The position numbers and the translations under genes are program-made. Shown in pieces: positions 46,097 to 54,410 of a DNA stretch of 64,000 bases. Each line of letters opens with the position of its first letter. The first letter of the stretch is position 1. The stretch comes from Vulcanimicrobium alpinum. Lineage in GTDB: Bacteria > Vulcanimicrobiota > Vulcanimicrobiia > Vulcanimicrobiales > Vulcanimicrobiaceae. The stretch lies in assembly GCF_027923555.1 (NCBI RefSeq), contig NZ_AP025523.1, positions 1 to 64,000 on the forward strand. Direction: 5' to 3'. The notes under the pieces were generated by a model. The model saw only the letters and a list, made by a program, of their open reading frames with translations. It was not told where the DNA came from and did no database searches.

Positions 46097-46822
46097 ATGC
46101 TGCGCACTGTGGACGTCCGCACGGGCGAAGCCGTCGCCATCCGGTACGAACTCGCCGGCCTGGGAAGCCGGTTTCTGGCCGTCATGGTCGACGGGCTCGC
46201 GCAGATCCTCATCCTGACCGCGCTCGCGCTGCTGTTCGGGTTTCTCTCCTCCGGAATCGCGCGCGTGCTGCCGCGCTCGCCGTATCTCGAAGCGTGGCTG
46301 ATCGCCGCCGGCGTCTTCGGCCTCTTCGCGCTGTTCATCGGGTGGTTCATCATCTTCGAGATCTGGTGGTCGGGGCGGACGCCGGGGAAGCGCGCGCTGG
46401 GCCTGCGCGTCGTGCGCGACGGCGGCTTCCCGATCGATCCCGGCGCGGCGGTGATCCGCAACCTCGTCAGGCTGATCGAATTGGGCCTAGGGTTCTACGC
46501 AATCTCCGCGGTCAGCGCGCTGCTTTCGAAGGAGAACAAACGGCTGGGCGACTTCGCCGCGGGGACGATCGTGGTGCGCGATCGCGGTGAAACGGCCGCC
46601 GATCTCGATGCCTATCTCGCGCGTCCCGTGCGCAGCGACACCGGCCTCGCCGACGCCGACCGCGTGCTCGTCGAACGCTTCCTGGCGCGCCGCGCGTCGC
46701 TCGAGCCGCACGCGCGCATGCGCCTGGCGACGCAGATCGCGGACCGCGTCCGCCCGACGCTCGCCGCCTCGTACGCGAACCTCGACGACGAGTCGCTGCT
46801 CGAGTTTCTCGCGTCGCGCTAG
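46097..46822 (+). CDS. RDD-family membrane protein
   Basis: A 241-residue protein with an RDD domain: AGLGSRFLAVMVDGLAQILILTAL (about 18-41), a second membrane segment (about 68-90), and WWSGRTPGKRALGLRVVRDGGFPI near 93, then IRNLVRLIE near 124. These are the conserved Arg and Asp positions of the family. The C-terminal part is soluble and Arg/Ala-rich. RDD proteins are thought to be small-ion or solute transporters; function here unknown. Divergent from SpoIIM-like by 52 bases. Confidence 0.85.
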   Translation: MLRTVDVRTGEAVAIRYELAGLGSRFLAVMVDGLAQILILTALALLFGFLSSGIARVLPRSPYLEAWLIAAGVFGLFALFIGWFIIFEIWWSGRTPGKRALGLRVVRDGGFPIDPGAAVIRNLVRLIELGLGFYAISAVSALLSKENKRLGDFAAGTIVVRDRGETAADLDAYLARPVRSDTGLADADRVLVERFLARRASLEPHARMRLATQIADRVRPTLAASYANLDDESLLEFLASR

Positions 46823-46835
46823 CCTCGTCACCTGC

Positions 46836-48683
46836 TCAGCGTGACGGTGCGGTGACGCCGTCGACGAACGCGACGAGTTCCGCCGCCGCTTCCGGAACGC
46901 TCAGCGTATCGGTGCGCAGTTCGAGATCGGGCGATGCCGGCGGCTCGTACGGTGAATCGATCCCGGTGAAGGAGCGGATCGCACCCTCGCGCGCGCGCCG
47001 GTAGAGCCCTTTGGGGTCGCGCGCTTCGCACGTCGCCAGCGGAGCGTTCACGTACACCTCGTAGAACGGATGACGCGCCGCGTCGCGCGCCCGCGCGCGA
47101 TCCGATACGAACGGCGAGATCAGCGAGACGATGACGACGTGCCCCGTCTCGGCGAGGATTCCGGCGACTGCCGCGGCGCGCCGCACGCTCTCGGCGCGAT
47201 CCTCATCGGAGAAGGCGAGATCGGTGTTCAGCGTCGAGCGGAGGAGATCGCCGTCGACGACGCTCACCGCGATGCCGCGTTCGAACAATTCGCGTTCGGC
47301 CGCGCGCGCGAGCGTCGATTTGCCGGCGCCGGAGAGGCCGGTCAGCCACACGATCGCGGCGCGCCGGCCCGAGCGGCGTTCGCGTTCGACGAGCGTCACC
47401 GGCCCGCCGCCGTCGCCGCTCGCGTCGGCGGCGTCGATGGTGAACCCGATCGCGGCGACGCGGCTGCCGCGCAGGAGCACGCAGCGCGCTCCGTGCGGGT
47501 CGTCGGCGCGGCGGTCGAAAACGACGGGCGACGTCGCGCGCACCTGCAGGGTCACGATGTTGTGCTGGGCGTCGCCGGCGGCGCCGAGCGTGCGCGCCTC
47601 CTCGATGTCGTACGCCGACGGCGTCCCGTCGACGACGACCGGCACGTCCTGCGTCCCGCGCTTGAGACGGAGGCGTTCGTTCTGCAGCGGCCCGCGCACG
47701 TCGACCCAGAACATCTCCAGAACGAGGCGCTGCGCGACCTGCGGGCGATCGAGCGGCGGTGCGAGCACGTCGCCGCGGCCGGCGAAGCGTTCGCCGTCGA
47801 GCACGACGCCGATCGTCTCCCCCGCGGCGGCGCCGGCGACGTCGCCGTCCGGCCAGCGGACCAGGCGGTGCGCGACGACCGGGACGTCGGCGGGGAGCAG
47901 CACGAGCGGATCGCCGGAGGCGACGGTACCGCCGGCGACGGTCCCGGCGACGATCCGCGCGCCGTCGCGGCGGTAGACGTCCTGCACCGCGATTCGCAGC
48001 GGCCGCTGTACCGGCGGCGCGACGCGGCGCACGGCCTCGAGCGCATCGACGATCGTCGGCCCGTCGTACCACGGCGTGGTCGCGGCGCGGGCGGCGACGT
48101 TGTCGCCGCGGCTCGCGCTCACCGGGATCACGGCGACCGGCGGCGTGCGGCGCAGTGCGTCGCGCAGTTGTGCGCTCAACTCGCCGTAGCGCACGCGCGC
48201 ATCGTCGAGCAGATCGATCTTGTTGAGCGCCACGATCACATGTCGGATGCCGAGAAACGCCAGCAGGTACGCGTGGCGCAGCGTCTGCTCGCCGATCCCG
48301 GCGGCCGCATCGACGACCAGAATCGCCGCGTCGGCTTCGGACGCCCCGCTGAGCATGTTGGCGAGAAACTGCCGGTGGCCGGGCGCGTCGATGATCGTAT
48401 AGCGGCGCTGCCGGTGCGTGAACCAGATGCGCGTCGTGTCGATCGTGACCGCCTGATCGCGCTCTTCCTGCAGCGAGTCGAGCACGTACGACCATTCGGG
48501 GGCGACGCCGCGCCGCGAACTCGCCGCGACGACGTCGTCGATCTTCGACTGGTGCAGCAGGCCGAGATCATACATCAGCCGCCCGATCAGGGTCGATTTG
48601 CCGTGGTCGACGTGACCGGCGACGACGATCCGCGCGACCTGGGTCGCGGTTGCCGCCGCAAGCGGCGGCGATTCCGTCTGCAC
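46836..48683 (-). CDS. cysN: Bifunctional sulfate adenylyltransferase subunit 1/APS kinase (CysNC)
   Basis: A 615-residue fusion. The N-terminal part is the CysN GTPase, which drives ATP-sulfurylase with CysD: GHVDHGKST at 23-31, the DAPGHRQF switch near 104, NKIDL near 159, then two EF-Tu-like barrels. The C-terminal part is APS kinase (CysC), with Walker A LTGLSGAGKS at 447-456, VVDGDLLRSTLNTDLAFS near 477 and the PKGLYRRAREG segment. The fusion is known as CysNC or NodQ. The GTG overlaps the cysD stop by one base (TAGTG). It is the last gene of the minus-strand cys operon. Since CysH is of the APS-reducing kind, the kinase may serve PAPS supply for sulfation. Confidence 0.94.
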   Translation of the reverse strand: MQTESPPLAAATATQVARIVVAGHVDHGKSTLIGRLMYDLGLLHQSKIDDVVAASSRRGVAPEWSYVLDSLQEERDQAVTIDTTRIWFTHRQRRYTIIDAPGHRQFLANMLSGASEADAAILVVDAAAGIGEQTLRHAYLLAFLGIRHVIVALNKIDLLDDARVRYGELSAQLRDALRRTPPVAVIPVSASRGDNVAARAATTPWYDGPTIVDALEAVRRVAPPVQRPLRIAVQDVYRRDGARIVAGTVAGGTVASGDPLVLLPADVPVVAHRLVRWPDGDVAGAAAGETIGVVLDGERFAGRGDVLAPPLDRPQVAQRLVLEMFWVDVRGPLQNERLRLKRGTQDVPVVVDGTPSAYDIEEARTLGAAGDAQHNIVTLQVRATSPVVFDRRADDPHGARCVLLRGSRVAAIGFTIDAADASGDGGGPVTLVERERRSGRRAAIVWLTGLSGAGKSTLARAAERELFERGIAVSVVDGDLLRSTLNTDLAFSDEDRAESVRRAAAVAGILAETGHVVIVSLISPFVSDRARARDAARHPFYEVYVNAPLATCEARDPKGLYRRAREGAIRSFTGIDSPYEPPASPDLELRTDTLSVPEAAAELVAFVDGVTAPSR

Positions 48684-49489
48684 TACATGTACCCCGCGGC
48701 GCGGAGCCGCTCGAAGGAGTCTTCGCTTTCGTTGTCCATCACGCGGCCGGCGCGTTCGGGCTCGCGCGTCGCGGCCAGCTCGGCGATGATCTCGTCGAGC
48801 GACGCGGCATCGCTGCGGATCGGGACGGTGATGTTCCGCTCGCCGAGCGAACGGTAGCGCATCCCGCCGCGCGCGAGATAGAGGTCGACGTAGGGGATGG
48901 TCTCGCGCTGCGTGTAGCGCCACACGTCGAGTTCGGTCCAGTGCAGCAGCGGGTGGACGCGCACGTGCGCGCCGTGCGGAACGTCGGTCGCGTAGTAGCC
49001 CCACAGTTCCGGCGGCTGCGCGCGCACGTCCCAGGTGCCGCCGACCGAACGCGGGCTGAAGATGCGTTCCTTCGCGCGCGTCGCCTGTTCGTCGCGGCGG
49101 ATCCCCACGATGATACCCTGCGCGTTCTCGCGCTGCAGGTAGTTCTTCAGGCCTTCGGTTTTGCGCGCCGCGGCGCGCGTCGCCGGCGGGAGCGTCGGAT
49201 CCATCTCGGCTTCAGGCGGGCACAGCTCGACGCGCAGATCAAGCGCCCACTCGCGCGCGAGCCGGTCGCGAAACGCGTAGACTTCGTCGAGCTCGAGTTC
49301 GGTATCGAGCTGGACGAGCGGAAACGGGACCTCGCCGTAGAGCGCCTTGCGCACCAGCCACAGGAGCGCGGTCGAATCTTTCCCCATCGACCACAGCATC
49401 GCCAGAGGCCGCAGCGTCGCGTACGCTTCGCGGATGATCGCGATCGCCGCGTGCTCGAGCTGATCGAGATCGGCGGTTTCGTTCGTCAT
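48683..49489 (-). CDS. cysD: Sulfate adenylyltransferase subunit 2 (CysD)
   Basis: CysD makes APS from sulfate and ATP together with the CysN GTPase. A 268-residue PP-loop ATP pyrophosphatase: SMGKDST at 34-40, LVQLDTELELDEVYAFRD near 58-75, GIIVGIRRDEQATRAKERIFSPR near 126 and WTELDVWRYTQRETIPYV near 188, ending with the usual KxxGYM-like RAAGYM. ATG 49489 overlaps the permease stop (ATGA), and its own stop overlaps the cysNC GTG. Confidence 0.96.
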   Translation of the reverse strand: MTNETADLDQLEHAAIAIIREAYATLRPLAMLWSMGKDSTALLWLVRKALYGEVPFPLVQLDTELELDEVYAFRDRLAREWALDLRVELCPPEAEMDPTLPPATRAAARKTEGLKNYLQRENAQGIIVGIRRDEQATRAKERIFSPRSVGGTWDVRAQPPELWGYYATDVPHGAHVRVHPLLHWTELDVWRYTQRETIPYVDLYLARGGMRYRSLGERNITVPIRSDAASLDEIIAELAATREPERAGRVMDNESEDSFERLRAAGYM

Positions 49490-50286
49490 AGCAGTTTCAT
49501 TCCCGCGTAGGCGAGCGCGCACATCACGGCGGGCCGCAAGAGGCCGACGTTGAGCACGCCGCACAGCCGCACGCCGACGAGCGCACCCGGCACGGCGCCG
49601 GCGGCGAGCGCGAGCGCGAGCCGCCAATCGACCGTCGCGAAGGCGGTGTGTCCGACCGCCGCGATCGGCACGATCACCGCACCGAACACGATCTCCGAGC
49701 CGATCAGCGACCGCAGCCCCAGCGCCGGCAGCGCCAGCAGCAGCAGCGGCAACGTCATCGACCCCGACCCGATCGACGTCAGCGCCACCAGAAACCCCAC
49801 GACCGCGCCGATCCCCGTCACGCCGATCCCCGTCGCGCCGAGCTTGTCGAAGCGCCGCCCCGCATCGTCCCCGTTCACGCTGCGGTCGCCGAAACGCAGC
49901 CGCCGCACCGCCATCAGCACCAGCGCCGACGCCGCTGCCGCGAGGATCACGATCCCGATCGCATGCCGCTCGAACCGGTCGACCTGCGCGACGCCGGCGT
50001 GCGCGCGGAACAGCCAGAACGCCAGCAGCCCCGCCAGCGTCCCCGGCACGCCGCCGATGCTCAGGCGCCGCACCACCTCGCGATCGACCGTCCCCTGACG
50101 TAGGTGCCCGAACGCCGCGATCAGCTTCATCGGCACGCTGTACACCAGGTCGGTCCCGACAGCGACCGTCGGCGGGACCCCCACGACCAGGATCAGCAGC
50201 GGCGCGAGGAGCGAGCTCCCGCCGATCCCCGACATCCCCGAGACGATCCCGACCGCAAACCCGGCCAGCGTCACGCGCGGATCCAT
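49486..50286 (-). CDS. TauE/SafE (TSUP) family permease
   Basis: A 266-residue membrane protein with about eight hydrophobic segments in two similar halves. The first half has GIVSGMSGIGGSSLLAPLLI near 13 and the second has GFLVALTSIGSGSMTLPLLL near 155, the two TSUP signatures. TSUP proteins carry sulfite, sulfate, sulfoacetate or thiosulfate. Lying between cysH and cysD with ATGA overlaps on both sides, it is probably the sulfate or thiosulfate importer of this pathway (inference). No ABC sulfate transporter genes are in the window. Confidence 0.88.
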   Translation of the reverse strand: MDPRVTLAGFAVGIVSGMSGIGGSSLLAPLLILVVGVPPTVAVGTDLVYSVPMKLIAAFGHLRQGTVDREVVRRLSIGGVPGTLAGLLAFWLFRAHAGVAQVDRFERHAIGIVILAAAASALVLMAVRRLRFGDRSVNGDDAGRRFDKLGATGIGVTGIGAVVGFLVALTSIGSGSMTLPLLLLALPALGLRSLIGSEIVFGAVIVPIAAVGHTAFATVDWRLALALAAGAVPGALVGVRLCGVLNVGLLRPAVMCALAYAGMKLL

Positions 50287-50959
50287 CAGCGGGCCGCCGC
50301 GGTGCGGACGTGCAGGCCGCACTCCGTCTTCGCGACCCACCGCCGGGCGCGCGCGTCTTCCCCGGGCGCGACCGCCCGCGTGCACGGGACGCAGCCGACG
50401 CCCGGGTACCCCTGGGCGTGCAGCGCGTTCACCGGGACGTCGTATGCCGCGACGTACTGCTCGATGTCGTCGTCGGTCCAATCGAAGAGCGGACTCACCT
50501 TGGTGATACCATCGTCATCGACGCTCATCGGCGCCACCTCGCGCCGCACCGCCGACTGCGTCCGCCGGATCCCGGTCAGCCACGCGGCGTAGCCGCGCAT
50601 GAAGGCGCGGTACGGCTCGACCTTGCGCAACGCGCAGCAGAGATCGGGGTCGCGCTCCCACAGTGCCGCGCCGTAGCGCTCCGCCTGCTCGTCAAGCGAT
50701 TGCGCGGGTGTCATCGCGATCGGGTCGATCCCGTAGCGTTCGCGAGCGCGTGCGGTCAGCGCGCGCACCTCGTCGAACAGCAAACCCGTGTCGAGATAGA
50801 ACACCGGCACGTGCGGATCGACGCGCATCGTCATATCGAGCAGCACCATCCCGGACGGGCCCCGAACGAACAGGCGAGTGCGGTCGGAGCATGCTCGCGC
50901 AGCGTTCGGCGGATGGCGCGTTCGGCGCTTTCGATCGCGCCGCGGGCGGTGATATTCAC
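50286..50959 (-). CDS. cysH: Assimilatory APS reductase CysH (frame broken by one base)
   Basis: CysH reduces APS to sulfite. The main frame holds GMVLLDM, VFYLDTGLLFDEV, RDPDLCCALRKVEPYR, GCVPCTRAV and KTECGLH; the paired cysteines (CC and C-x2-C) bind the 4Fe-4S cluster of APS-type reductases. The N-terminus is in another frame: GTG 50959, with an AAAGG site, gives ITARGAIESAERAIRRTL and ACSFGA. Adding one base in CGGGCCCCG (50856-50864) joins the halves into ACSFGAPSGMVLLDM, exactly the family pattern, about 225 residues. Either a recent mutation or a sequence error. It is the first gene of the cys operon, and its stop overlaps the permease ATG. Confidence 0.88.
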
Positions 50960-51006
50960 ACGAGCCTTTCATGAACCGGCACGGCGGCCCGGTGACGAAG
51001 AGCAAC

Positions 51007-51034
51007 AAAAAAAAGCCCCGCCGTTCGGCGAGGC
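51007..51034 (-). terminator. Intrinsic terminator in cysH leader
   Basis: On the minus strand an 8-bp stem (GCCTCGCC 51034-51027 with GGCGGGGC 51022-51015, one G-T wobble) with a GAAC loop is followed directly by eight T residues (51014-51007). It stands about 48 bases before the cysH GTG. Upstream A-A and downstream T-T can lengthen the stem. It is the most canonical terminator in the window. It may end the DUF697 transcript, act as an attenuator for cysH, or both. Confidence 0.88.
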
Positions 51035-51066
51035 TTCCAGCACGTCGTTGTCGAGCGCGCGCGAAT

Positions 51067-51129
51067 CTACGCCGTATCGGGATCGATGCGGAGACAGGAG
51101 GCACATGCGCGGACGGCGAGCGAGATCAT
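51067..51129 (-). CDS. Putative cysteine leader peptide (attenuator)
   Basis: A 20-codon reading frame, MISLAVRACASCLRIDPDTA, begins at ATG 51129 and ends with TAG 33 bases before the terminator stem. Its two cysteines (residues 9 and 12) both use TGT in a genome that strongly prefers C at the third position. GGCGTAGATTC at 51073-51063, overlapping the stop codon, can pair at 8 of 11 positions with GAAGCCTCGCC (51037-51027), the terminator's left arm. This fits ribosome stalling at scarce Cys-tRNA favouring an antiterminator. The ribosome site is modest (GGTGGGG further up, GGGAC next to ATG). Translation is not proven. Confidence 0.5.
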   Translation of the reverse strand: MISLAVRACASCLRIDPDTA

Positions 51130-51163
51130 GTCCCGGGACCCCACCACGAGGCGCGCGCGGCCG

Positions 51164-52159
51164 TCAATCCTTGCCGTTGCGCCGGACGCGCGCGAACAGA
51201 TCGCGTGCGAACGCCGTCGCCGCGCTCTTCGCGTCGTCGTACACGCGCGACGCGTCTTCGACGCCCATCTGGCGGCCGTGGCGATAGTAGTACGAGACGC
51301 CTTCGCCGACGACCGCGGTCCCCGCATACGCGATCGCGGCCTTGATGATGATCCCGCCGACGGGGATGAAGCCCGAAAGCTCGCGAGCGAGCGCGCGCCA
51401 GCCGAAACCGCCGCCGACCACCGGCAGCAGTTCCCACAACTGGTTGAAATCCGGATCGCGGCCGTAGGTCGCGCCGATGTTGAGCATGAGCGTCATCTGA
51501 ATCCCGGTGATCGCCATCATGTCGCCGGCCGATGCGAACGCGCCGAGCACGACGCCCAGCACGGGGACGTGATCGACGACGGCGCTCGCGCCCGCGACTT
51601 TGAGCGAGTTGAGCGACGCGTCTCGGGTGAGCTTTGCGGAGACGGTGTCGCGCAGCGCGGGGAGTTGCCGTCCGACGGCGACTTCGATCCCGCGGCAGCA
51701 GTCGATGAGATGCGGGAGCACGCGTCCGCGCAGCGCGTCGTAGTCCATGCGGTCGACGACGTACTCTTCGACCGTCGCCGACGCCGGCGCTTGCACCGGG
51801 CCCGAGGTCGCGGTCGCCGCGGGATCGACGACGACGTACAGAATCGGCAGCTTGAGCGCCGCGAGCCGGTCGAGCCGCATCGCCTCGCGGTCGCCGGGCC
51901 GTGCGCAGACCAGGATCGCACGTGCATCGAACGCGTCGACGTTCCGCTCGGTGTCGAGCGTCTCGAGCGCCGCCGCCGCCTCAGGCGGGATGGTGTCGCC
52001 TTCGTATCCGGCGAGGAGTACGCCCCGCAGGTCGCTCACGAGCGCCGGGTCGCCGTACAGAAAGAACTTGAACGGACGGCGGGCGCCCGCGTGGACCGCC
52101 CCGATGTTGAGCGACCCGCGCAGGCGTTCGAAGACCGCGGCGGCAGAGGCGGGATTCAC
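51164..52159 (-). CDS. DUF697-domain protein with degenerate G-domain-like N-terminus
   Basis: A 331-residue protein. The N-terminal 150 residues look like an Era/dynamin-type GTPase core (FKFFLYGDPALVSDL, ARAILVCARPGD, KLPILYVVVD) but the P-loop lacks the GKS/T, so GTP binding is doubtful. The C-terminal half matches DUF697 (about 180-300): two hydrophobic helical pairs with VDHVPVLGVVLGAFASAGDMMAITGIQM and SGFIPVGGIIIKAAIAYAGTAVVGEG. DUF697 usually follows a GTPase domain in envelope-associated proteins. GTG start. It lies downstream of the M48 protease gene (32 bases), probably one transcript. Function unknown. Confidence 0.6.
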   Translation of the reverse strand: MNPASAAAVFERLRGSLNIGAVHAGARRPFKFFLYGDPALVSDLRGVLLAGYEGDTIPPEAAAALETLDTERNVDAFDARAILVCARPGDREAMRLDRLAALKLPILYVVVDPAATATSGPVQAPASATVEEYVVDRMDYDALRGRVLPHLIDCCRGIEVAVGRQLPALRDTVSAKLTRDASLNSLKVAGASAVVDHVPVLGVVLGAFASAGDMMAITGIQMTLMLNIGATYGRDPDFNQLWELLPVVGGGFGWRALARELSGFIPVGGIIIKAAIAYAGTAVVGEGVSYYYRHGRQMGVEDASRVYDDAKSAATAFARDLFARVRRNGKD

Positions 52160-52191
52160 ATTGCGCTCCTACCCGTGGAAGCCCACCGGGG

Positions 52192-54207
52192 TTACGTCCG
52201 GCCGAGCGCTTCCTTGACCGGATCGTCCATGTAGTCGAGGTAGACCAAGCCGAGGAAGATCTCGAGCGACTGCGCGTACATCCCGCGCGCGTTGGCGAGG
52301 TCGACGATCGGCTTCCCGGTGCTCTTCGACTCGGCGATGATTGCCTGCGGCGCGGCGTTGGTGTCGGCGCCGACGATCACGGCGGCGGCGACCTCGCCGG
52401 GGGTGAGATCGCCCCGCGCGAGCTGATCGTAGTCGACGCCCTTGGTGTGGAAGCGGACGTTGAGCGCGTGCTGGAAGGTCGCATACCGGTCGGGCGACTC
52501 TTGCAGGCCGAGCATGTCGATGCGCGTCTGCAGCTGCCGCGCGCGCGCCATGTTGTAGAGCTGCGAGGCCTGGGTCGCGCCGACCGCGGCCTTGTTGAGC
52601 GAATCGACCGCCTTGGTCATCGTCGGCTCGATGCGGTGATAGTCCGAGAGCGCGATGTCGCCGGAACCGTCGAGCGAGACGTGCTGCAGTTCGCGCACGA
52701 ACGTGTCGAGATCGCCCGCGCCGACGTCGAGCAGCGCGAGCGCGGCCCGTGCGGCGTCGACGCCGCGCACCATGTCGGCGTCGGCGGCGCCGATCGAGGT
52801 GAAGAGGCGCTGGTACGACGGGAACGTCGCGAGCGCTTGCGGCGGCGGCGCGTCGAGCTTCAGCGGCGCGCCGAGCTCGGCGAGGAGGTCGCTGTTTTCT
52901 TTGAGCAGGCCGCCTTCTTTGTTGCGTTCGAGCGAGCCGACGCCGCCGATCGTCTCCGAACTTTTTCCGGTCGCGACGTCGAGCGACTTCGACATCAGCG
53001 TGACGTTGTGCAGCAGCGTCTCCAGGCGCGAGTCCTTGCGAGGCTGGACGCGCGAGAAATCGGGGATTCCGTAGACGATGTTCTCGATCCGCGAGTTGAT
53101 CGCTTTGAGCTGGTTGAGCCCTTCTTGGCGGCGGGTCGCGATCGCCGCGCCGGCCTGTGTCTCGTTGGCCTGCGCCGTGGCGAACTGATCGCGCAGCGGC
53201 CGCAGATCCGGGTGCAGGAGGTTCAGCCGTCGTTCGGCGTCGCGCAGGCCTTTGATCCGCACGTCCGCGAGCGTCTTGGCCTGCGGCGAGACCTTCTCGG
53301 CGGCCGCGGCGAGGTTCTGTTCGCCTTTCGAGACTTGGCCGAGCGCGAGCTGCGCTTCGCCCAGATCGAAGCGCGCCGTCGAATCGTCGGGCTTGCGTCC
53401 GAGGATGTCGGCGAACTTGCGCGCGGCGATCGCGTAGCGCGCGGTGTCGAGGTCGTGGATCGCCTGCGCCTGGCGCTGTTCGTCGGTTCGCAGCGCCGGG
53501 TTGAGTTCGGGATCGCCTTTGAGGTTGGCGATGCGCTTCTGCGTTCCGGGGTGATCGGCGAGATATTTGTCGAGCGCGCCGCGGGCGTCTTTTTCGGTCG
53601 CTCCGAGGTGCGCCATGAACGTGAGCGCGGCATCGGGATCGTAGCCGGCGCGCGTCATCAGCATCAGCCCGTACTTGTCGGCCTCGTTTTCGTCGTCGCG
53701 CGAGATGCGCGCCAGCGCGCCGGCCTGGATCAGCTGCCCGAAGCGGTACAGGATCGGCGAGAACAGCGAACCGATCCCGAAGAGCACGTTGAGAATCGAC
53801 GCCTTGTTGTTCGCGGTGACGGCGTGGCGCCGTTCGATGTGCCCGGTTTCGTGACCGATCACGTGCGCGAGTTCGTCGTCGGACTGCACGAAGTCGATCG
53901 TGCCCTCGTTGATGTAGATGTAGCCGCCCAGCGTCGAGAACGCGTTGATGTCCGACTGATCGATGATCTTGATCGAGTACGGAATGTCTTTGCGCGCGGT
54001 CTGCGACCAGATCTTGTTCGAGATCTCGCCGACCCATTGATTGAGCAACGGATCGGTGACGATCACGTTCGCGTCGGTGATCTGCTTGTCGTACTGCTTG
54101 CCGATCTGGACCTCGGTCGAGGTCGGCAAGGCGAGCGCGGGTGCCGGGATGCTGGCACTCACCATCGCTAGCATGAGCGCGATGACGGCACAGCGGCGGA
54201 AGAGCAT
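52192..54207 (-). CDS. Secreted M48 family metalloprotease with TPR-like C-terminus
   Basis: A 671-residue exported protein: signal peptide (about 1-27), M48 peptidase domain (about 28-250) with zinc motif HETGH at 119-123 and third ligand in SRDDENEADKYG, as in BepA/YfgC and LoiP. A helical region of TPR-like repeats (RYAIAARKFADILGRKPDDSTARFDLGEAQLALGQ near 285-320) follows, then an alpha-helical C-terminal half of unknown type. BepA-type proteases trim misfolded outer-membrane and LptD proteins, which would suit the envelope genes elsewhere in this window. The usual BepA is about 490 residues, so the last 200 are extra. ATG 54207. Confidence 0.85.
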   Translation of the reverse strand: MLFRRCAVIALMLAMVSASIPAPALALPTSTEVQIGKQYDKQITDANVIVTDPLLNQWVGEISNKIWSQTARKDIPYSIKIIDQSDINAFSTLGGYIYINEGTIDFVQSDDELAHVIGHETGHIERRHAVTANNKASILNVLFGIGSLFSPILYRFGQLIQAGALARISRDDENEADKYGLMLMTRAGYDPDAALTFMAHLGATEKDARGALDKYLADHPGTQKRIANLKGDPELNPALRTDEQRQAQAIHDLDTARYAIAARKFADILGRKPDDSTARFDLGEAQLALGQVSKGEQNLAAAAEKVSPQAKTLADVRIKGLRDAERRLNLLHPDLRPLRDQFATAQANETQAGAAIATRRQEGLNQLKAINSRIENIVYGIPDFSRVQPRKDSRLETLLHNVTLMSKSLDVATGKSSETIGGVGSLERNKEGGLLKENSDLLAELGAPLKLDAPPPQALATFPSYQRLFTSIGAADADMVRGVDAARAALALLDVGAGDLDTFVRELQHVSLDGSGDIALSDYHRIEPTMTKAVDSLNKAAVGATQASQLYNMARARQLQTRIDMLGLQESPDRYATFQHALNVRFHTKGVDYDQLARGDLTPGEVAAAVIVGADTNAAPQAIIAESKSTGKPIVDLANARGMYAQSLEIFLGLVYLDYMDDPVKEALGRT

Positions 54208-54309
54208 AGGGGCGTCCTCGAAGGCGGCTCCGGTCTGCGCCGGGGACTTCACGTTCGACGTGCGATCCCCCGGACTCTCCACCGATAGCAGACGTTTCTG
54301 AGGAATGCT

Positions 54310-54318
54310 TGTGGACAA
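54310..54318 (-). promoter_or_regulatory. Perfect DnaA-box-like 9-mer in minC upstream region
   Basis: TTGTCCACA on the minus strand, an exact match to the GC-rich-type DnaA box and 8 of 9 to the E. coli consensus. It lies between the M48 protease and minC. It is single; nearby words CTTGTG (54308 and 54328) and GTGTGG partly resemble it. It may link division genes to DnaA, or be chance. The 203-base gap (54208-54410) holds both divergent promoters, which I could not place. Confidence 0.3.
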
Positions 54319-54410
54319 GCGCACCTTCTTGTGCAATCGGTGTGGAAGGCGCAGGGCCGGTTCCGCCCGGCGTGGGAAGCGCCGCGGATCATGATGCCGG
54401 GAAGAAGCCG

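Noticed and set aside
50960-51130. SAM or other metabolite riboswitch before cysH
   Set aside because: The leader between the DUF697 stop and the terminator is only about 130 bases and lacks the conserved SAM-I core as far as I can see; the Cys reading frame explains the terminator better.
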